64,000 bases of DNA from Sphingobacterium sp. UT-1RO-CII-1 (GCF_026711005.1 NZ_JAPPVJ010000006.1:221948-285947); one strand, 5' to 3'. Positions 1-8,421 are shown, counted from the first letter of the stretch. Notes: generated by a model from the sequence alone, not told the origin. Numbers and translations: made by a program.

Positions 1-1386
1 TTGATAAGCAAACTCCAACTTCGAATTTAACGTATGCTGATCCAATAGATTTCGGTTGTTATCGGCCATAAATAGTGGGTTTCTAGTACTTGAGACTGGC
101 GTATACCAATTCAAAGGATGATTAGGCGAATTAGGATCCTGCCAGTCACGTGCCGCATTATAATCAATATTAGCTGGCTGCGTATAAACCGACAACCAAG
201 GTCCGTCGCTAGTTGTATTATTTTTAAACAACACATAATTCACATTAAATGATGTCGTCAATTTATTAAAACCACGACTTCCATTAAAACGTACTCCTGT
301 GCGGCTAGAGTTATCCCCTGGAATAACACCTTTTATGCGAACATCTTGCAAAGACAAGAAATAAGCACTTTTAGAATCCCCTCCTGAGAAGGAAAGGTCA
401 TTTTGTGCCGTTATTCCTGTATCGAAAAACTTCAAGCGATTATCTTTAGATGGTGCAGCATAAATACGCTTTGGCTGTACACCATTGATAGGAAGACCAA
501 AATCTCTTTCTGTGCCATCATACCGATCCCCCCACGACTCAGCAGTCACAGCACTATATACACCGTTCTGCCCTTGTCCAAAAGCAGTTTGAGCAGGTGG
601 CAAAAGATAAATATTTGAGAATGTTGTACTATTAGAGAAGTTAATTTCTCCACTTCCCGCACGTCCAGCTTTTGTCGTAATCATTATAGCTCCATTAACC
701 CCTTCCGAACCATATAAAGCTGCTGCATTCGCACCCTTCAATACTGTGATATCAGCAATATCATTGGGGTTAATCCGTGTTATATCTGGCAAAGGTACTC
801 CATCAACAACATATATAGGGTCATTTTTAGACCTGTTTAAAGAGCGCGTGCCTCGCAAACGGATCTGTATTCCTGGGTCTGTTTTTCCCGTCGTTAGATC
901 TGTCGCATTAATACGTAAACCTGCAACCTTACTCGACAGGCCAAGCAGTGGGTTTACAGCCTTCCCTAAATTCAAATCTTCTGTACTAACGGATTGTGCC
1001 GAAGTGCCTAACTCCCGTGATGACCGCTTTACACCTAAAGCCCCTGTTACTACAACTTCGCTTAACTGGCGCACATCCCTATCAAGAAAAACAACAATGT
1101 CTTGTTCATCCGATTTTAAAGAAACTTGCTTATTCAAATAACCGAGCATCGTAACTTGTAATGTTTGCCCCACATGCCCCCGAAGCATAAATCCTCCAGT
1201 TGCACCACTCACAGCCCCACCTGATCTTTCATTCTCTTTTATTATTATTGAAGCTCCTTGTAAAGGGGCTCCAGTCTCCCTATCTGCTATTCGTCCTCTT
1301 ACTATTACATGCTCTTGCCCATATACTATATTTATAAGCAGACTTGCAAGAAAAATAAACGTTAATTTCAAACCTATAATCTTCAT
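1..1386 (-). CDS. SusC/RagA-family TonB-linked outer membrane receptor (N-terminal part, runs off the left edge)
   Basis: The minus-strand frame is open from an ATG at 1386 to position 1, giving the first 462 residues. It starts with a signal peptide (hydrophobic stretch ending near IVYGQ), followed by a carboxypeptidase-regulatory-like domain (about residues 25-105) and the SusC signature LSEVVVTGALGVKRS, then the plug domain with the motif DPIYVVDGVPL and the segment ALYGSEGVNGAIMITTKAG. These are the standard features of SusC-type receptors that import glycans or other large ligands with a SusD lipoprotein partner. The substrate cannot be told. The rest of the barrel and any susD lie to the left, outside the window. 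The gene is divergent from an AraC-type regulator and its promoter is overlapped by a palindromic operator. Confidence 0.93.
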   Translation of the reverse strand, partial: MKIIGLKLTFIFLASLLINIVYGQEHVIVRGRIADRETGAPLQGASIIIKENERSGGAVSGATGGFMLRGHVGQTLQVTMLGYLNKQVSLKSDEQDIVVFLDRDVRQLSEVVVTGALGVKRSSRELGTSAQSVSTEDLNLGKAVNPLLGLSSKVAGLRINATDLTTGKTDPGIQIRLRGTRSLNRSKNDPIYVVDGVPLPDITRINPNDIADITVLKGANAAALYGSEGVNGAIMITTKAGRAGSGEINFSNSTTFSNIYLLPPAQTAFGQGQNGVYSAVTAESWGDRYDGTERDFGLPINGVQPKRIYAAPSKDNRLKFFDTGITAQNDLSFSGGDSKSAYFLSLQDVRIKGVIPGDNSSRTGVRFNGSRGFNKLTTSFNVNYVLFKNNTTSDGPWLSVYTQPANIDYNAARDWQDPNSPNHPLNWYTPVSSTRNPLFMADNNRNLLDQHTLNSKLEFAYQ

Positions 1387-1526
1387 ATATTTACCTAATA
1401 ACTTGTGCTTAAACCAATAACCATAAAATATCAGCCCGCTCTGAGCATCATCTTTTTTGAAAATTCTTAACATTTAGATTAATTTCACATTACGGTATAG
1501 AACTCTAAGGATAACAAAAAAACCTA

Positions 1527-1543
1527 TTTAGAACAAATCTAAA
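1527..1543. promoter_or_regulatory. Palindromic operator copy 1 (TTTAGA-N5-TCTAAA)
   Basis: A perfect 6+6 inverted repeat with a 5-nt spacer. It lies downstream of the predicted SusC transcription start, in the leader. It has the same format as the copies at 1558 and 1690. The length and symmetry suit a dimeric repressor such as a Fur- or DtxR-type metalloregulator, but the binding protein is inference. Confidence 0.6.
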
Positions 1544-1552
1544 CCACGTCGG

Positions 1553-1560
1553 CAAAATTA
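1553..1560 (-). promoter_or_regulatory. TAnnTTTG promoter box for the SusC-like gene
   Basis: On the minus strand the sequence reads TAATTTTG, matching the Bacteroidota -7 consensus TAnnTTTG. No clear -33 TTTG is seen at the right distance. The palindrome at 1558-1572 overlaps its upstream end, so binding there should block RNA polymerase. The predicted leader is about 160 nt. Confidence 0.5.
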
Positions 1561-1572
1561 GACTTATTCTAA
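1558..1572. promoter_or_regulatory. Palindromic operator copy 2 (TTAGA-N5-TCTAA)
   Basis: A perfect 5+5 inverted repeat with a 5-nt spacer, centred 30 bp from copy 1 and overlapping the SusC-side TAnnTTTG box. The 30-bp centre spacing is close to three helical turns, so two dimers could sit on the same face of the DNA. Confidence 0.6.
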
Positions 1573-1673
1573 ATAACATGTTAACGCTTGTGGAAATAAA
1601 TAATTAATATTTGGCAAATATTAACGGAAAACTTGAGGTTAAAATATATTTTACAGAATGAAAAATAAAAAGC

Positions 1674-1681
1674 TATATTTG
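1674..1681 (+). promoter_or_regulatory. TAnnTTTG promoter box for the AraC-type regulator
   Basis: TATATTTG is an exact match to the Bacteroidota -7 box, 27 nt before the ATG at 1709. No -33 TTTG is visible at the usual distance. Confidence 0.5.
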
Positions 1682-1689
1682 CACAAGAC

Positions 1690-1704
1690 TTAGAATCAGT
1701 CTAA
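1690..1704. promoter_or_regulatory. Palindromic operator copy 3 (TTAGA-N5-TCTAA)
   Basis: A perfect 5+5 inverted repeat with a 5-nt spacer. It lies just after the TATATTTG box and 4 nt before the AraC start codon, so it covers the predicted transcription start. This position fits repression of the regulator gene. Confidence 0.6.
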
Positions 1705-1708
1705 ATAA

Positions 1709-2527
1709 ATGCAGAGCAACGTGTTTCATCAAGCATCCTACACATTCAAATATCTATGGATAAAAGGCAATAGTCCATTGCATTTTATTACAGATGACAG
1801 CTTCATACTAAATATATTGACTGCAGCTTGTAGTGGCGTGCTGTCCTTTTCTATAAACGATGATCAACGATATCTTGAAAACAACGAAAACATACTCTTA
1901 AGCGTTAAAAAAGGAGAAGAGATCATTATAAAAAATGATAACACTTCAGATTTATCTCTTCTCATATTATATCCAAAGATCGGCCTATCACCCATTCCGC
2001 AAGAAATTCAAAACACAATACAATTACTGCCTGGAGGACATATAACAAAAAAAGATAATAGGTTACATCTTCTTTTCGAACAGCTCTGCGAGTCTACACA
2101 AGTAATACCAGTCAGAGGCTTGACTCAAGAAATCATTCTACTTAAAATTTCACTCCTGCAAATCCAATCTTTAATACATCCAGAAAATCTAAAAGGGAGC
2201 CTAAACAATATACATCACGAAAAGATAATACTAGCCAAAGAAATCATTGAGCAAGATTTATCTAAGAATTATACTATTCCAGAACTAGCCAAACTCATCG
2301 GAACCAATGTCCAGTACTTAAAAAAGCATTTTAAACAACATTTTAATCAAACAATATTGAGCTATAGCACCGAAAGAAAAATGGTGTATGCAAAAGAGTT
2401 AATTTTAACTGGAAATTATAGGGTAGCTGATGTTGCTCGAATGACTGGCTACAAACATTCTACACACTTTACTACTGCATTTAAAAGATATTACGGTTTT
2501 ATTCCCAATTCACTCCGACAACAATAA
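1709..2527 (+). CDS. AraC-family transcriptional regulator, PchR-like
   Basis: The protein has 272 residues. The last 100 or so (from about 172) form the double helix-turn-helix DNA-binding domain of the AraC/XylS family, with the typical PELAKLIGTN first helix and the VADVARMTGYKHSTHFTTAF second helix. The N-terminal 170 residues resemble the poorly conserved sensing half of PchR-like regulators, which in Bacteroidota often sit beside TonB-dependent receptors for iron chelates. Divergent placement next to a SusC-type receptor suggests that it activates that receptor gene. The palindrome immediately before its start codon suggests that a second, probably metal-responsive, repressor also controls it. 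The ligand is unknown. Confidence 0.85.
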   Translation: MQSNVFHQASYTFKYLWIKGNSPLHFITDDSFILNILTAACSGVLSFSINDDQRYLENNENILLSVKKGEEIIIKNDNTSDLSLLILYPKIGLSPIPQEIQNTIQLLPGGHITKKDNRLHLLFEQLCESTQVIPVRGLTQEIILLKISLLQIQSLIHPENLKGSLNNIHHEKIILAKEIIEQDLSKNYTIPELAKLIGTNVQYLKKHFKQHFNQTILSYSTERKMVYAKELILTGNYRVADVARMTGYKHSTHFTTAFKRYYGFIPNSLRQQ

Positions 2528-2608
2528 GCACTATCAAAAAATGACATAAAAATAAGGAGTAATCTTTTTCAGACACCCCTTATCCTTTAAAATAATCTTA
2601 GTCAAACT

Positions 2609-4528
2609 TTAGAATTTCCACCTTACGAATGCCTCAATAGCTTCATAATCTGCCAACCCTAATTTATGATATAAACCTGCAGTCTCACTTGTGCGATCTT
2701 CTGCCCTTACCCAAAACTCACGTGGGTCATCACCTGGAAAAACAGGGACATCTTTTTGTGATTGATGCTTAAAAATAGCCAGACGCTTGCGTTTTACCTC
2801 TTGAGGAGATAATGGCACAGCCATTTCTATTTCATGAATTGGATACTCATGCCACGCTCCTCTATACAACCACAACCAACAATCTGCCATCCAATCGTCC
2901 GTTTTTGATAAGCGCTTCAAAGCTTCATACAAAATATCAAAACACACCTTATGAGTACCATGAGGGTCAGCAAAATCACCTGCTGCAAACACTTGATGAG
3001 GCTTCACTTTACGTAGCAACTCCATTGTTTGTAGGATATCATCTTCATAAGAAATATCTTTTGAAAATTTACTCCGATCATAAAATGGAAGTGCTTGAAA
3101 ATGTATATTCTCATCTGGCAAACCAACGAATCTTGCTCCGGCAATAGCTTCTCCCTTACGAATTAATGCTTTAATCACACGAATAACTTCAGGATCTGTT
3201 TGATTTGGCTGTTTTGTCTTAAAGAACTCCCTTGCTTCTTGATATATTTTAGTTGTAACACCATTGTCATCATCAACGGCTTGTGCAAAGTCTTGAACAA
3301 ACTCTAAATAACGTAACACATCGTCATCCCATACCGCCGTATTTCCAGAAGTTTGGTAAGCAACATGCACGTTGTGACCTTGATCAGCCAATCTGATAAA
3401 AGTACCCCCCATAGATATTACGTCGTCATCAGGGTGCGGCGAGAACAAAAGAACATTTTTACGAGCAGGCTCAGCCCTTTCCGGTCTATTGCTATCATCG
3501 ACACCAGGTTTTCCTCCTGGCCAACCTGTAATAGTACGTTGTAGTATGTTAAATATCTTAATATTAATGTTATAGGCTGGGCCTTTCTCTGTTACTAGCT
3601 GCGCCATACCATTATTATTATAATCCTCATCCGTCAATTTTAAAATTGCTTTATTCAACTTCAGAGAAAGCCATACAACTGCTTTTTTAATTAGCGACTC
3701 CGACCAAACAACATCTTGAGTCAACCATGGAAGATCAAAACGTGTCAAATGTGAAGCAGCTTCTTCATCCAGCACAAACTCTACCGTATCAGTAGATTGC
3801 AAATAGGTTGCTGGGATGTCCGACGATATTTCGCCTTCAACAGCAGCTTTAACAATATCAGCTTTAGTTTCATTCCAAGCCATCAGAACAATTTCTTTAG
3901 CTTTGAAAATCGTTCCAACCCCCATTGTTATCGCCTTTGTTGGCACATTTTCTTTACCTCCGAATGCTCGCGAAGCGTCACGACGAGTCAAATCATTTAG
4001 AATCACTAAGCGGGTTCCTGAGTTTGGAGCAGAACCAGGCTCATTAAAACCAATATGTCCCGTACGACCAATACCAAGAAGCTGAATGTCAATACCTCCG
4101 TAGCTTGATATTTTTTGCTCATAGTTTTCACAATAAGCTGGAATATCTTCCTCCTTCAAAGTACCATCAGGAATATTTATATGATCATCAGGTATATCAA
4201 TATGATCAAATAAATTCTTCTTCATGAAGGTCACATAGCTCTGATCAGCATCAGGTGCCATCGGATAATACTCATCAAGATTGAACGTAACCACATTTTT
4301 AAAACTCAACCCCTCCTCTTTATGCAGTCGCACCAACTCTTTGTACACCTTGACTGGTGTTGCTCCTGTAGCCAGACCTAAAACGGCCGTTTCACCTTTT
4401 TCTTGTTTTTCTTTAATAATAGTTGCAATACGGTGCGCAACATCTAAGGAAGCATCGCTTTGGCTTGGGTATACCTTCACAGGTACCCGTTCAAAACGAG
4501 TTTCCTCTAATAAATTTAATCTTATCAT
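2609..4528 (-). CDS. NagB-like glucosamine-6-phosphate deaminase domain fused to a PIG-L/LmbE deacetylase domain
   Basis: The 639-residue protein has two parts. Residues 1-270 are a NagB/SugI (glucosamine-6-phosphate isomerase) domain with GLATGATP and NLDEYYP (Asp85). Residues 358-620 are a PIG-L/LmbE zinc-dependent deacetylase-like domain with the metal motif PHPDDD at 364-369 and a later DPHGTH. This fusion is known in Bacteroidota as a putative NagB-like protein. In the motif that carries Asp141-His143-Glu148 in E. coli NagB the sequence reads GRTGHIGFNEP: His158 and Glu163 are kept, but Asp is replaced by Thr156. It probably acts on an amino-sugar phosphate or glycan, with deacetylation by the C-terminal half, but classical deaminase activity is not assured. 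Its promoter box lies at 4565-4572. Confidence 0.85.
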   Translation of the reverse strand: MIRLNLLEETRFERVPVKVYPSQSDASLDVAHRIATIIKEKQEKGETAVLGLATGATPVKVYKELVRLHKEEGLSFKNVVTFNLDEYYPMAPDADQSYVTFMKKNLFDHIDIPDDHINIPDGTLKEEDIPAYCENYEQKISSYGGIDIQLLGIGRTGHIGFNEPGSAPNSGTRLVILNDLTRRDASRAFGGKENVPTKAITMGVGTIFKAKEIVLMAWNETKADIVKAAVEGEISSDIPATYLQSTDTVEFVLDEEAASHLTRFDLPWLTQDVVWSESLIKKAVVWLSLKLNKAILKLTDEDYNNNGMAQLVTEKGPAYNINIKIFNILQRTITGWPGGKPGVDDSNRPERAEPARKNVLLFSPHPDDDVISMGGTFIRLADQGHNVHVAYQTSGNTAVWDDDVLRYLEFVQDFAQAVDDDNGVTTKIYQEAREFFKTKQPNQTDPEVIRVIKALIRKGEAIAGARFVGLPDENIHFQALPFYDRSKFSKDISYEDDILQTMELLRKVKPHQVFAAGDFADPHGTHKVCFDILYEALKRLSKTDDWMADCWLWLYRGAWHEYPIHEIEMAVPLSPQEVKRKRLAIFKHQSQKDVPVFPGDDPREFWVRAEDRTSETAGLYHKLGLADYEAIEAFVRWKF

Positions 4529-4564
4529 TTAATAAGGAGAATTAAAATGTAACAACCTGAATAA

Positions 4565-4572
4565 CAAATTTA
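4565..4572 (-). promoter_or_regulatory. TAnnTTTG promoter box for the NagB-PIG-L fusion gene
   Basis: The minus strand reads TAAATTTG, an exact match, 36 nt before the ATG at 4528. No clear -33 element is seen. Between it and the upstream nagB copy lies an imperfect inverted repeat (TAATAATG at 4633-4640 with CATTATTA at 4654-4661) of unknown role. Confidence 0.4.
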
Positions 4573-4773
4573 AAAAAATAAACGATAATCATTAGTAAAA
4601 ACGATTACAATTCGAAAAGAAAACCAACAATATAATAATGCAACCGATTGTATCATTATTAATTCATCAAAAGCCAACAATACTATCATGACCAAGGCTA
4701 TCATTCTTTTAATATTAAAATGATTACCATCTCACACTAGCCTTATCTTCTGCTCTGCAAAACCAAATAGAAC

Positions 4774-5568
4774 TTAAGAAGCTGCCAAAAGTGCGGCTGC
4801 CTCTTTATCAAGCACAAACTCTACCCCTTTCGCGTGTTGCAGGAAAGTTGCCGGCACATTTGAACTGACCTCACCCTCTAAAGCATGCTTAACAATCTCT
4901 GCTTTAGACTCTCCCCAAGCCATTAAAACAATCGCTTTTGCTTTAAACACTGATCCCACGCCCATAGTAATTGCTTTGGTAGGAACATTTTCCTTCCCTC
5001 CAAAACCTCCTGCAGCATCTGTACGCGTAACATCGTTTAAAACCACCATCCTAGTCAGAGAATCAGCACTTGAGCCAGGCTCATTAAACCCAATATGGCC
5101 TGTTCTTCCTATACCTAAAAGTTGAAAATCAATTCCTCCTACCTCTTCTATTTTATTTTCATATTCTTCACAATATTTTTCTACATCCTCCTCTTTCAAT
5201 GTTCCATCAGGTATATGAATATTCTCTGGTAGAATATCAATATGAGCAAAAAGATTATGCTTCATAAACTCCACATAACTATGTTTCGAATCAGGCTGCA
5301 TCGGAAAATACTCATCTAAATTGAAACTAATCACATTCCGAAAACTCAACCCTTCTTCTTGATGTAATCTTATAAGTTCCTCATAAACTTTTACCGGAGT
5401 CGCTCCTGTCGCCAAACCTAAAACAGCCATCTTCGATTCGGACTGTCTTTGTTTTATTAAGTTAGCAATACGACGAGCAACACTTACAGAAGCATCACTA
5501 CGATCCTCATAAATTTTCACCCCAATTTCTCCAAAACGAGCTTCTCTTAACAATTCCAAATTAGCCAT
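4774..5568 (-). CDS. nagB: Glucosamine-6-phosphate deaminase-like protein (NagB family)
   Basis: This 264-residue single-domain NagB homologue is a close paralogue of the N-terminal half of the gene just downstream; the two align without gaps over the first 160 residues. It has GLATGATP, NLDEYFP (Asp85) and the active-site loop GRTGHIGFNEP with His158 and Glu163. As in the paralogue, Thr156 replaces the Asp that E. coli NagB uses with its catalytic His. The expected reaction is glucosamine-6-phosphate to fructose-6-phosphate plus ammonia, in GlcNAc catabolism, but the Thr leaves this open. The two copies form a tandem duplication in which one gained, or kept, a deacetylase tail. The 245-nt gap and a separate promoter box suggest independent transcription. 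Confidence 0.8.
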   Translation of the reverse strand: MANLELLREARFGEIGVKIYEDRSDASVSVARRIANLIKQRQSESKMAVLGLATGATPVKVYEELIRLHQEEGLSFRNVISFNLDEYFPMQPDSKHSYVEFMKHNLFAHIDILPENIHIPDGTLKEEDVEKYCEEYENKIEEVGGIDFQLLGIGRTGHIGFNEPGSSADSLTRMVVLNDVTRTDAAGGFGGKENVPTKAITMGVGSVFKAKAIVLMAWGESKAEIVKHALEGEVSSNVPATFLQHAKGVEFVLDKEAAALLAAS

Positions 5569-5945
5569 TTAAATAATAATAATGTGTACATTAATTCAAA
5601 TTGCTAATGTATCAATTATAACTCTTTAAAACCAAGGCCGCGTGAAATAAAAACGTAAAACCAACTGATTATAAACAGATAATACAATCCGAAATTTTAG
5701 AAATAACCCCGACAAAACAGGACGATATCGATAGAGACGTTTTTTTGACACAAAAATAGCCTACTCAACCAATAGATTAACTATATTTGCCTATTCGTAT
5801 ACAAATAACAAATGGTCTATTGGACCTCTATTCTTGAAAAAATGACACCATTAGTTTAAAAACGATACGCTACATTAATTATTATAGTACAATTACTATA
5901 AGAACAACAGAGTATTCAACTCAACTAGACATCTAGAGTTTAACT
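5569..5945. other. Gene-free divergent region between nagB and the thioredoxin-like gene
   Basis: The 377-nt stretch has a plus-strand TATATTTG at 5782-5789, which would give the thioredoxin-like gene a leader of about 150 nt. A minus-strand TATTTTTG at 5758-5751 could serve nagB, with a leader of about 180 nt. Within the plus leader there is a 15-codon ORF from ATG 5812 to TAA 5859, too short to call a gene. No RNA gene is recognisable. Confidence 0.4.
5782..5789 (+). promoter_or_regulatory. TAnnTTTG promoter box upstream of the thioredoxin-like gene
   Basis: TATATTTG is an exact match, but it lies 156 nt before the ATG at 5946, implying a long leader or a separate short transcript. No -33 TTTG is found at the usual spacing. 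Confidence 0.35.
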
Positions 5946-6614
5946 ATGAAAAATAAAATATTATTAGCTTTACTAACAATCCCCTTCCTTGTGCTCGGAC
6001 AAACCAAGCAAGATTTTATCAAACAAGCTCAAGAAAACCCAAGCAGCATAGAAACATTGAGAGTTATCCAACGCGTAGGTGGTTATGATCCTGATTACAA
6101 AGAAATGCGCGTGTTATTTAAGGGGCTAGATAAAGCGGTCCGCAAATCTGCTGAAGGAAAGGCTTTTGATTATTACCTAAAAAGATTAGAAAGCGTAGCC
6201 GTTGGTAAAAAGGCCCCCGGCATCACACAGTTAACGCCTGAAGGAGACCCTCTTTCATTATCGGATTTAAAAGGAAAATATGTTTTAATTGATTTCTGGG
6301 CGTCTTGGTGCCCCCCATGTCGAAAGGAAAGTCCTGAGCTCGTTGCCACTTATGCGCAGTTTAAGGACAAAAAATTCGAGATATTAGGTGTATCTTTCGA
6401 CAAAAATATGGAAGACTGGGTCGCAGCAATAAAAAAAGACAACCGTAACTGGAAGCACATATCCGATCTCCAGCATTGGAGTAACGGAGCTGGAATAGTT
6501 TATGGCGTAAGAGCCATACCCCAAAATGTTTTAGTAAATCCAGCAGGTAAAATCATCGCTAGAAATTTACATGGAGATCAGCTCAAACAAAAACTAAGCG
6601 AGATACTGGATTAA
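5946..6614 (+). CDS. TlpA/ResA-like thioredoxin-fold protein, exported
   Basis: The 222-residue protein begins with a signal peptide (hydrophobic LLALLTIPFLVLGQ). Residues about 85-222 form an AhpC/TSA-Redoxin thioredoxin-like domain with the active site WCPPC (Cys122, Cys125) and the cis-proline region RAIPQNVLV. Such proteins act in the periplasm as disulfide reductases or oxidoreductases, for example in cytochrome c or stress pathways. The N-terminal 80 residues match no domain I can name. It stands alone between nagB and the convergent GH3 gene, and its client protein is unknown. Confidence 0.85.
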   Translation: MKNKILLALLTIPFLVLGQTKQDFIKQAQENPSSIETLRVIQRVGGYDPDYKEMRVLFKGLDKAVRKSAEGKAFDYYLKRLESVAVGKKAPGITQLTPEGDPLSLSDLKGKYVLIDFWASWCPPCRKESPELVATYAQFKDKKFEILGVSFDKNMEDWVAAIKKDNRNWKHISDLQHWSNGAGIVYGVRAIPQNVLVNPAGKIIARNLHGDQLKQKLSEILD

Positions 6615-6650
6615 GAGGGTGTTGCCATCCATGCACTTGATTTAAAATAT

Positions 6651-6700
6651 TACTGTTGCCTACCTACTACTTTTTTTCACCAAACGGGTCTGCAACAGTA
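6651..6700. terminator. Possible terminator hairpin between convergent genes
   Basis: A 9-bp inverted repeat (TACTGTTGC at 6651-6659 with GCAACAGTA at 6692-6700) brackets a T-run and lies between the convergent thioredoxin-like and GH3 genes. The 32-nt loop is long, so the call is weak. Confidence 0.25.
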
Positions 6701-6702
6701 TA

Positions 6703-8406
6703 CTACATTCCTCCACCAAAAGAAAAATACTGATTAACCTGAACGGGAAGTCTACCCTTCGCTTTAATATCTCCTAAAAGAACTTTTAAAGCCGCCATTT
6801 GCATAAAAGAATCATTCTGATAAGCCATAATAACAGAACGACTTCGTCCAACCGACAACTCATCTAAAACATAAGGATTGGTGAACATTACTGTTACTGT
6901 TCTTTTGCCCGCCAACTTATAAACAAATTTTTTTAAACCTTCTGACATATTCAACTTATTACCTGGACGAGACCGCGCATCGTGAACAACCAATACAATC
7001 TGCTTACTTTTTCGTATTTGCTTTAGTAACCTCTTCAACTCTATCTCATCCTCATCTCCCCGCAACACGTATCTTTTTTTTCGTACTAAATGAGCATCTA
7101 AGCCATTTTCGAAATCTTCTTCTAAAACTCCTCCCACCGTAACAATAGCCACTTCTCCTTTACTATTGGACCTCTCAATCCCTTTTTCAGACTTAAGTAC
7201 TGTCACAGCAGCTTCTGCTAAACGCTTTACTAAGTCCTGTGCTGTGCGACTGTTTAGGTCACCAACCAAATCATGCGTATTAACAGGCTGATAATCATGC
7301 AGTCCTAACCAGTATTTTGCAGCAAGCACCCTCTTAACTCTACTATCCAAATCAAACTTCGAAATACGTCCTGCTTCAACAGCATTTTCAACCAAACGGA
7401 TTGCTCGTGCACTATTTTCCGAAATCTCCACCAAATCATTTCCTGCTTCAATAGCCATAACATCAGCCTCTCCATTAGGGAAAAATTTTTTCACCCCTTT
7501 CATATCCATTGCGTCCGTCACAACCAACCCTTTAAAGCCCAATTCTTTTTTCAACAGATCTGACACCACTTTTTTCGATATCGAAGCCGGCATATTTACA
7601 GTTGAATCCAATGCCGGAATATGCATATGCGCCACCATTACAGCAGGAGCTCTGAAAGAAATCAACTTTTTAAATGGATACATCTCTATCTCATCGAGCC
7701 GATCTTTAGAAAAGCCAAGCTGCGGAAGGTCATGATGTGAATCTACATCTGTATCGCCATGACCTGGAAAATGCTTTAACGACGAAATAATCCCGCCCTC
7801 CAACAAACCACACATAAACCGACTTGCTTTTTCGGTAACCAAACACTTATCATCTCCAAACGACCTAAAATTAATCACCGGATTATTGGGATTGTTATTA
7901 ACATCAACAACTGGTGCAAAGTTAAAGTGTACACCTAACCTTGTAAAATCCTTTGCAATTTGCTTACCCATCTCGAAAATCAACTCATTATTTTGAATTG
8001 CCCCCAATGTCATTTGATAAGGATATGAAATGGTTGAGTCCGGCATCCTCATACCCAACCCCCACTCTCCATCGGTTGCGACTAACAGCGGTACTTTTGA
8101 AAAGCTTTGATACTTATTCAACATATTAGCATGCCTAACAGGACCACCTTGAAAAAGAACCACCCCTCCCAATTGTTCCTTTTGAATTACAGCAGCCACC
8201 GAGTCAATATACGCTTGTCCTAAATTAGTATGTGCCCGTACCAAAAAAAGCTGGGCTATACGCTCCTTCAAACTCAAAGCATTAAAAACCGAATCAACCC
8301 AAACATGCTTCTCATTAATAAAACTCACGAAATCATTCCTATCCTGAGTATATCCCGAGATGACGACAACAAAATAGAACAACAGAAAAAGCAATATTCT
8401 TTTCAT
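6703..8406 (-). CDS. Glycoside hydrolase family 3, beta-N-acetylhexosaminidase (NagZ-like)
   Basis: The 567-residue protein has an N-terminal signal peptide and a GH3 catalytic barrel. The NagZ signature KHFPGHGDTDVDSHHDLP spans 211-228, including the His used as acid/base in NagZ-type enzymes, and VVTDAMDMKG carries the likely nucleophile Asp298. It should release terminal beta-GlcNAc from peptidoglycan or chitin-type fragments. A C-terminal GH3 alpha/beta domain follows. Many Bacteroidota homologues continue into a beta-lactamase-like domain and reach nearly 1000 residues; this one stops after the GH3 part, with no remnant in the 88 nt that follow. The signal peptide points to the periplasm or outer membrane. 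Nearby NagB genes would use its product sugar. Confidence 0.9.
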   Translation of the reverse strand: MKRILLFLLFYFVVVISGYTQDRNDFVSFINEKHVWVDSVFNALSLKERIAQLFLVRAHTNLGQAYIDSVAAVIQKEQLGGVVLFQGGPVRHANMLNKYQSFSKVPLLVATDGEWGLGMRMPDSTISYPYQMTLGAIQNNELIFEMGKQIAKDFTRLGVHFNFAPVVDVNNNPNNPVINFRSFGDDKCLVTEKASRFMCGLLEGGIISSLKHFPGHGDTDVDSHHDLPQLGFSKDRLDEIEMYPFKKLISFRAPAVMVAHMHIPALDSTVNMPASISKKVVSDLLKKELGFKGLVVTDAMDMKGVKKFFPNGEADVMAIEAGNDLVEISENSARAIRLVENAVEAGRISKFDLDSRVKRVLAAKYWLGLHDYQPVNTHDLVGDLNSRTAQDLVKRLAEAAVTVLKSEKGIERSNSKGEVAIVTVGGVLEEDFENGLDAHLVRKKRYVLRGDEDEIELKRLLKQIRKSKQIVLVVHDARSRPGNKLNMSEGLKKFVYKLAGKRTVTVMFTNPYVLDELSVGRSRSVIMAYQNDSFMQMAALKVLLGDIKAKGRLPVQVNQYFSFGGGM

Positions 8407-8413
8407 AAATTGA

Positions 8414-8421
8414 CAAATTTA
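8414..8421 (-). promoter_or_regulatory. TAnnTTTG promoter box of the GH3 gene, very close to the start codon
   Basis: The minus strand reads TAAATTTG, only 7 nt before the ATG at 8406, with TTTG (8448-8445) 23 nt further upstream as a possible -33 element. A transcript would begin at or within a few bases of the start codon. Confidence 0.5.

Larger units (their letters stand above)
1387..1708. other. Divergent regulatory region between the SusC-like gene and the AraC-type regulator
   Basis: This 322-nt gene-free stretch holds TAnnTTTG promoter boxes in both directions and three copies of a palindrome TTAGA-N5-TCTAA. One copy overlaps the SusC-side box, one lies in the SusC leader, and one sits between the AraC-side box and its start codon. 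I see no small gene in it. Confidence 0.7.

Noticed and set aside
746..1141. Plus-strand ORF of 131 codons at the left end
   Set aside because: It is the complement of the SusC-like gene, whose frame shows a clear signal peptide, receptor signature and plug motifs. The plus-strand frame has no recognisable motif.
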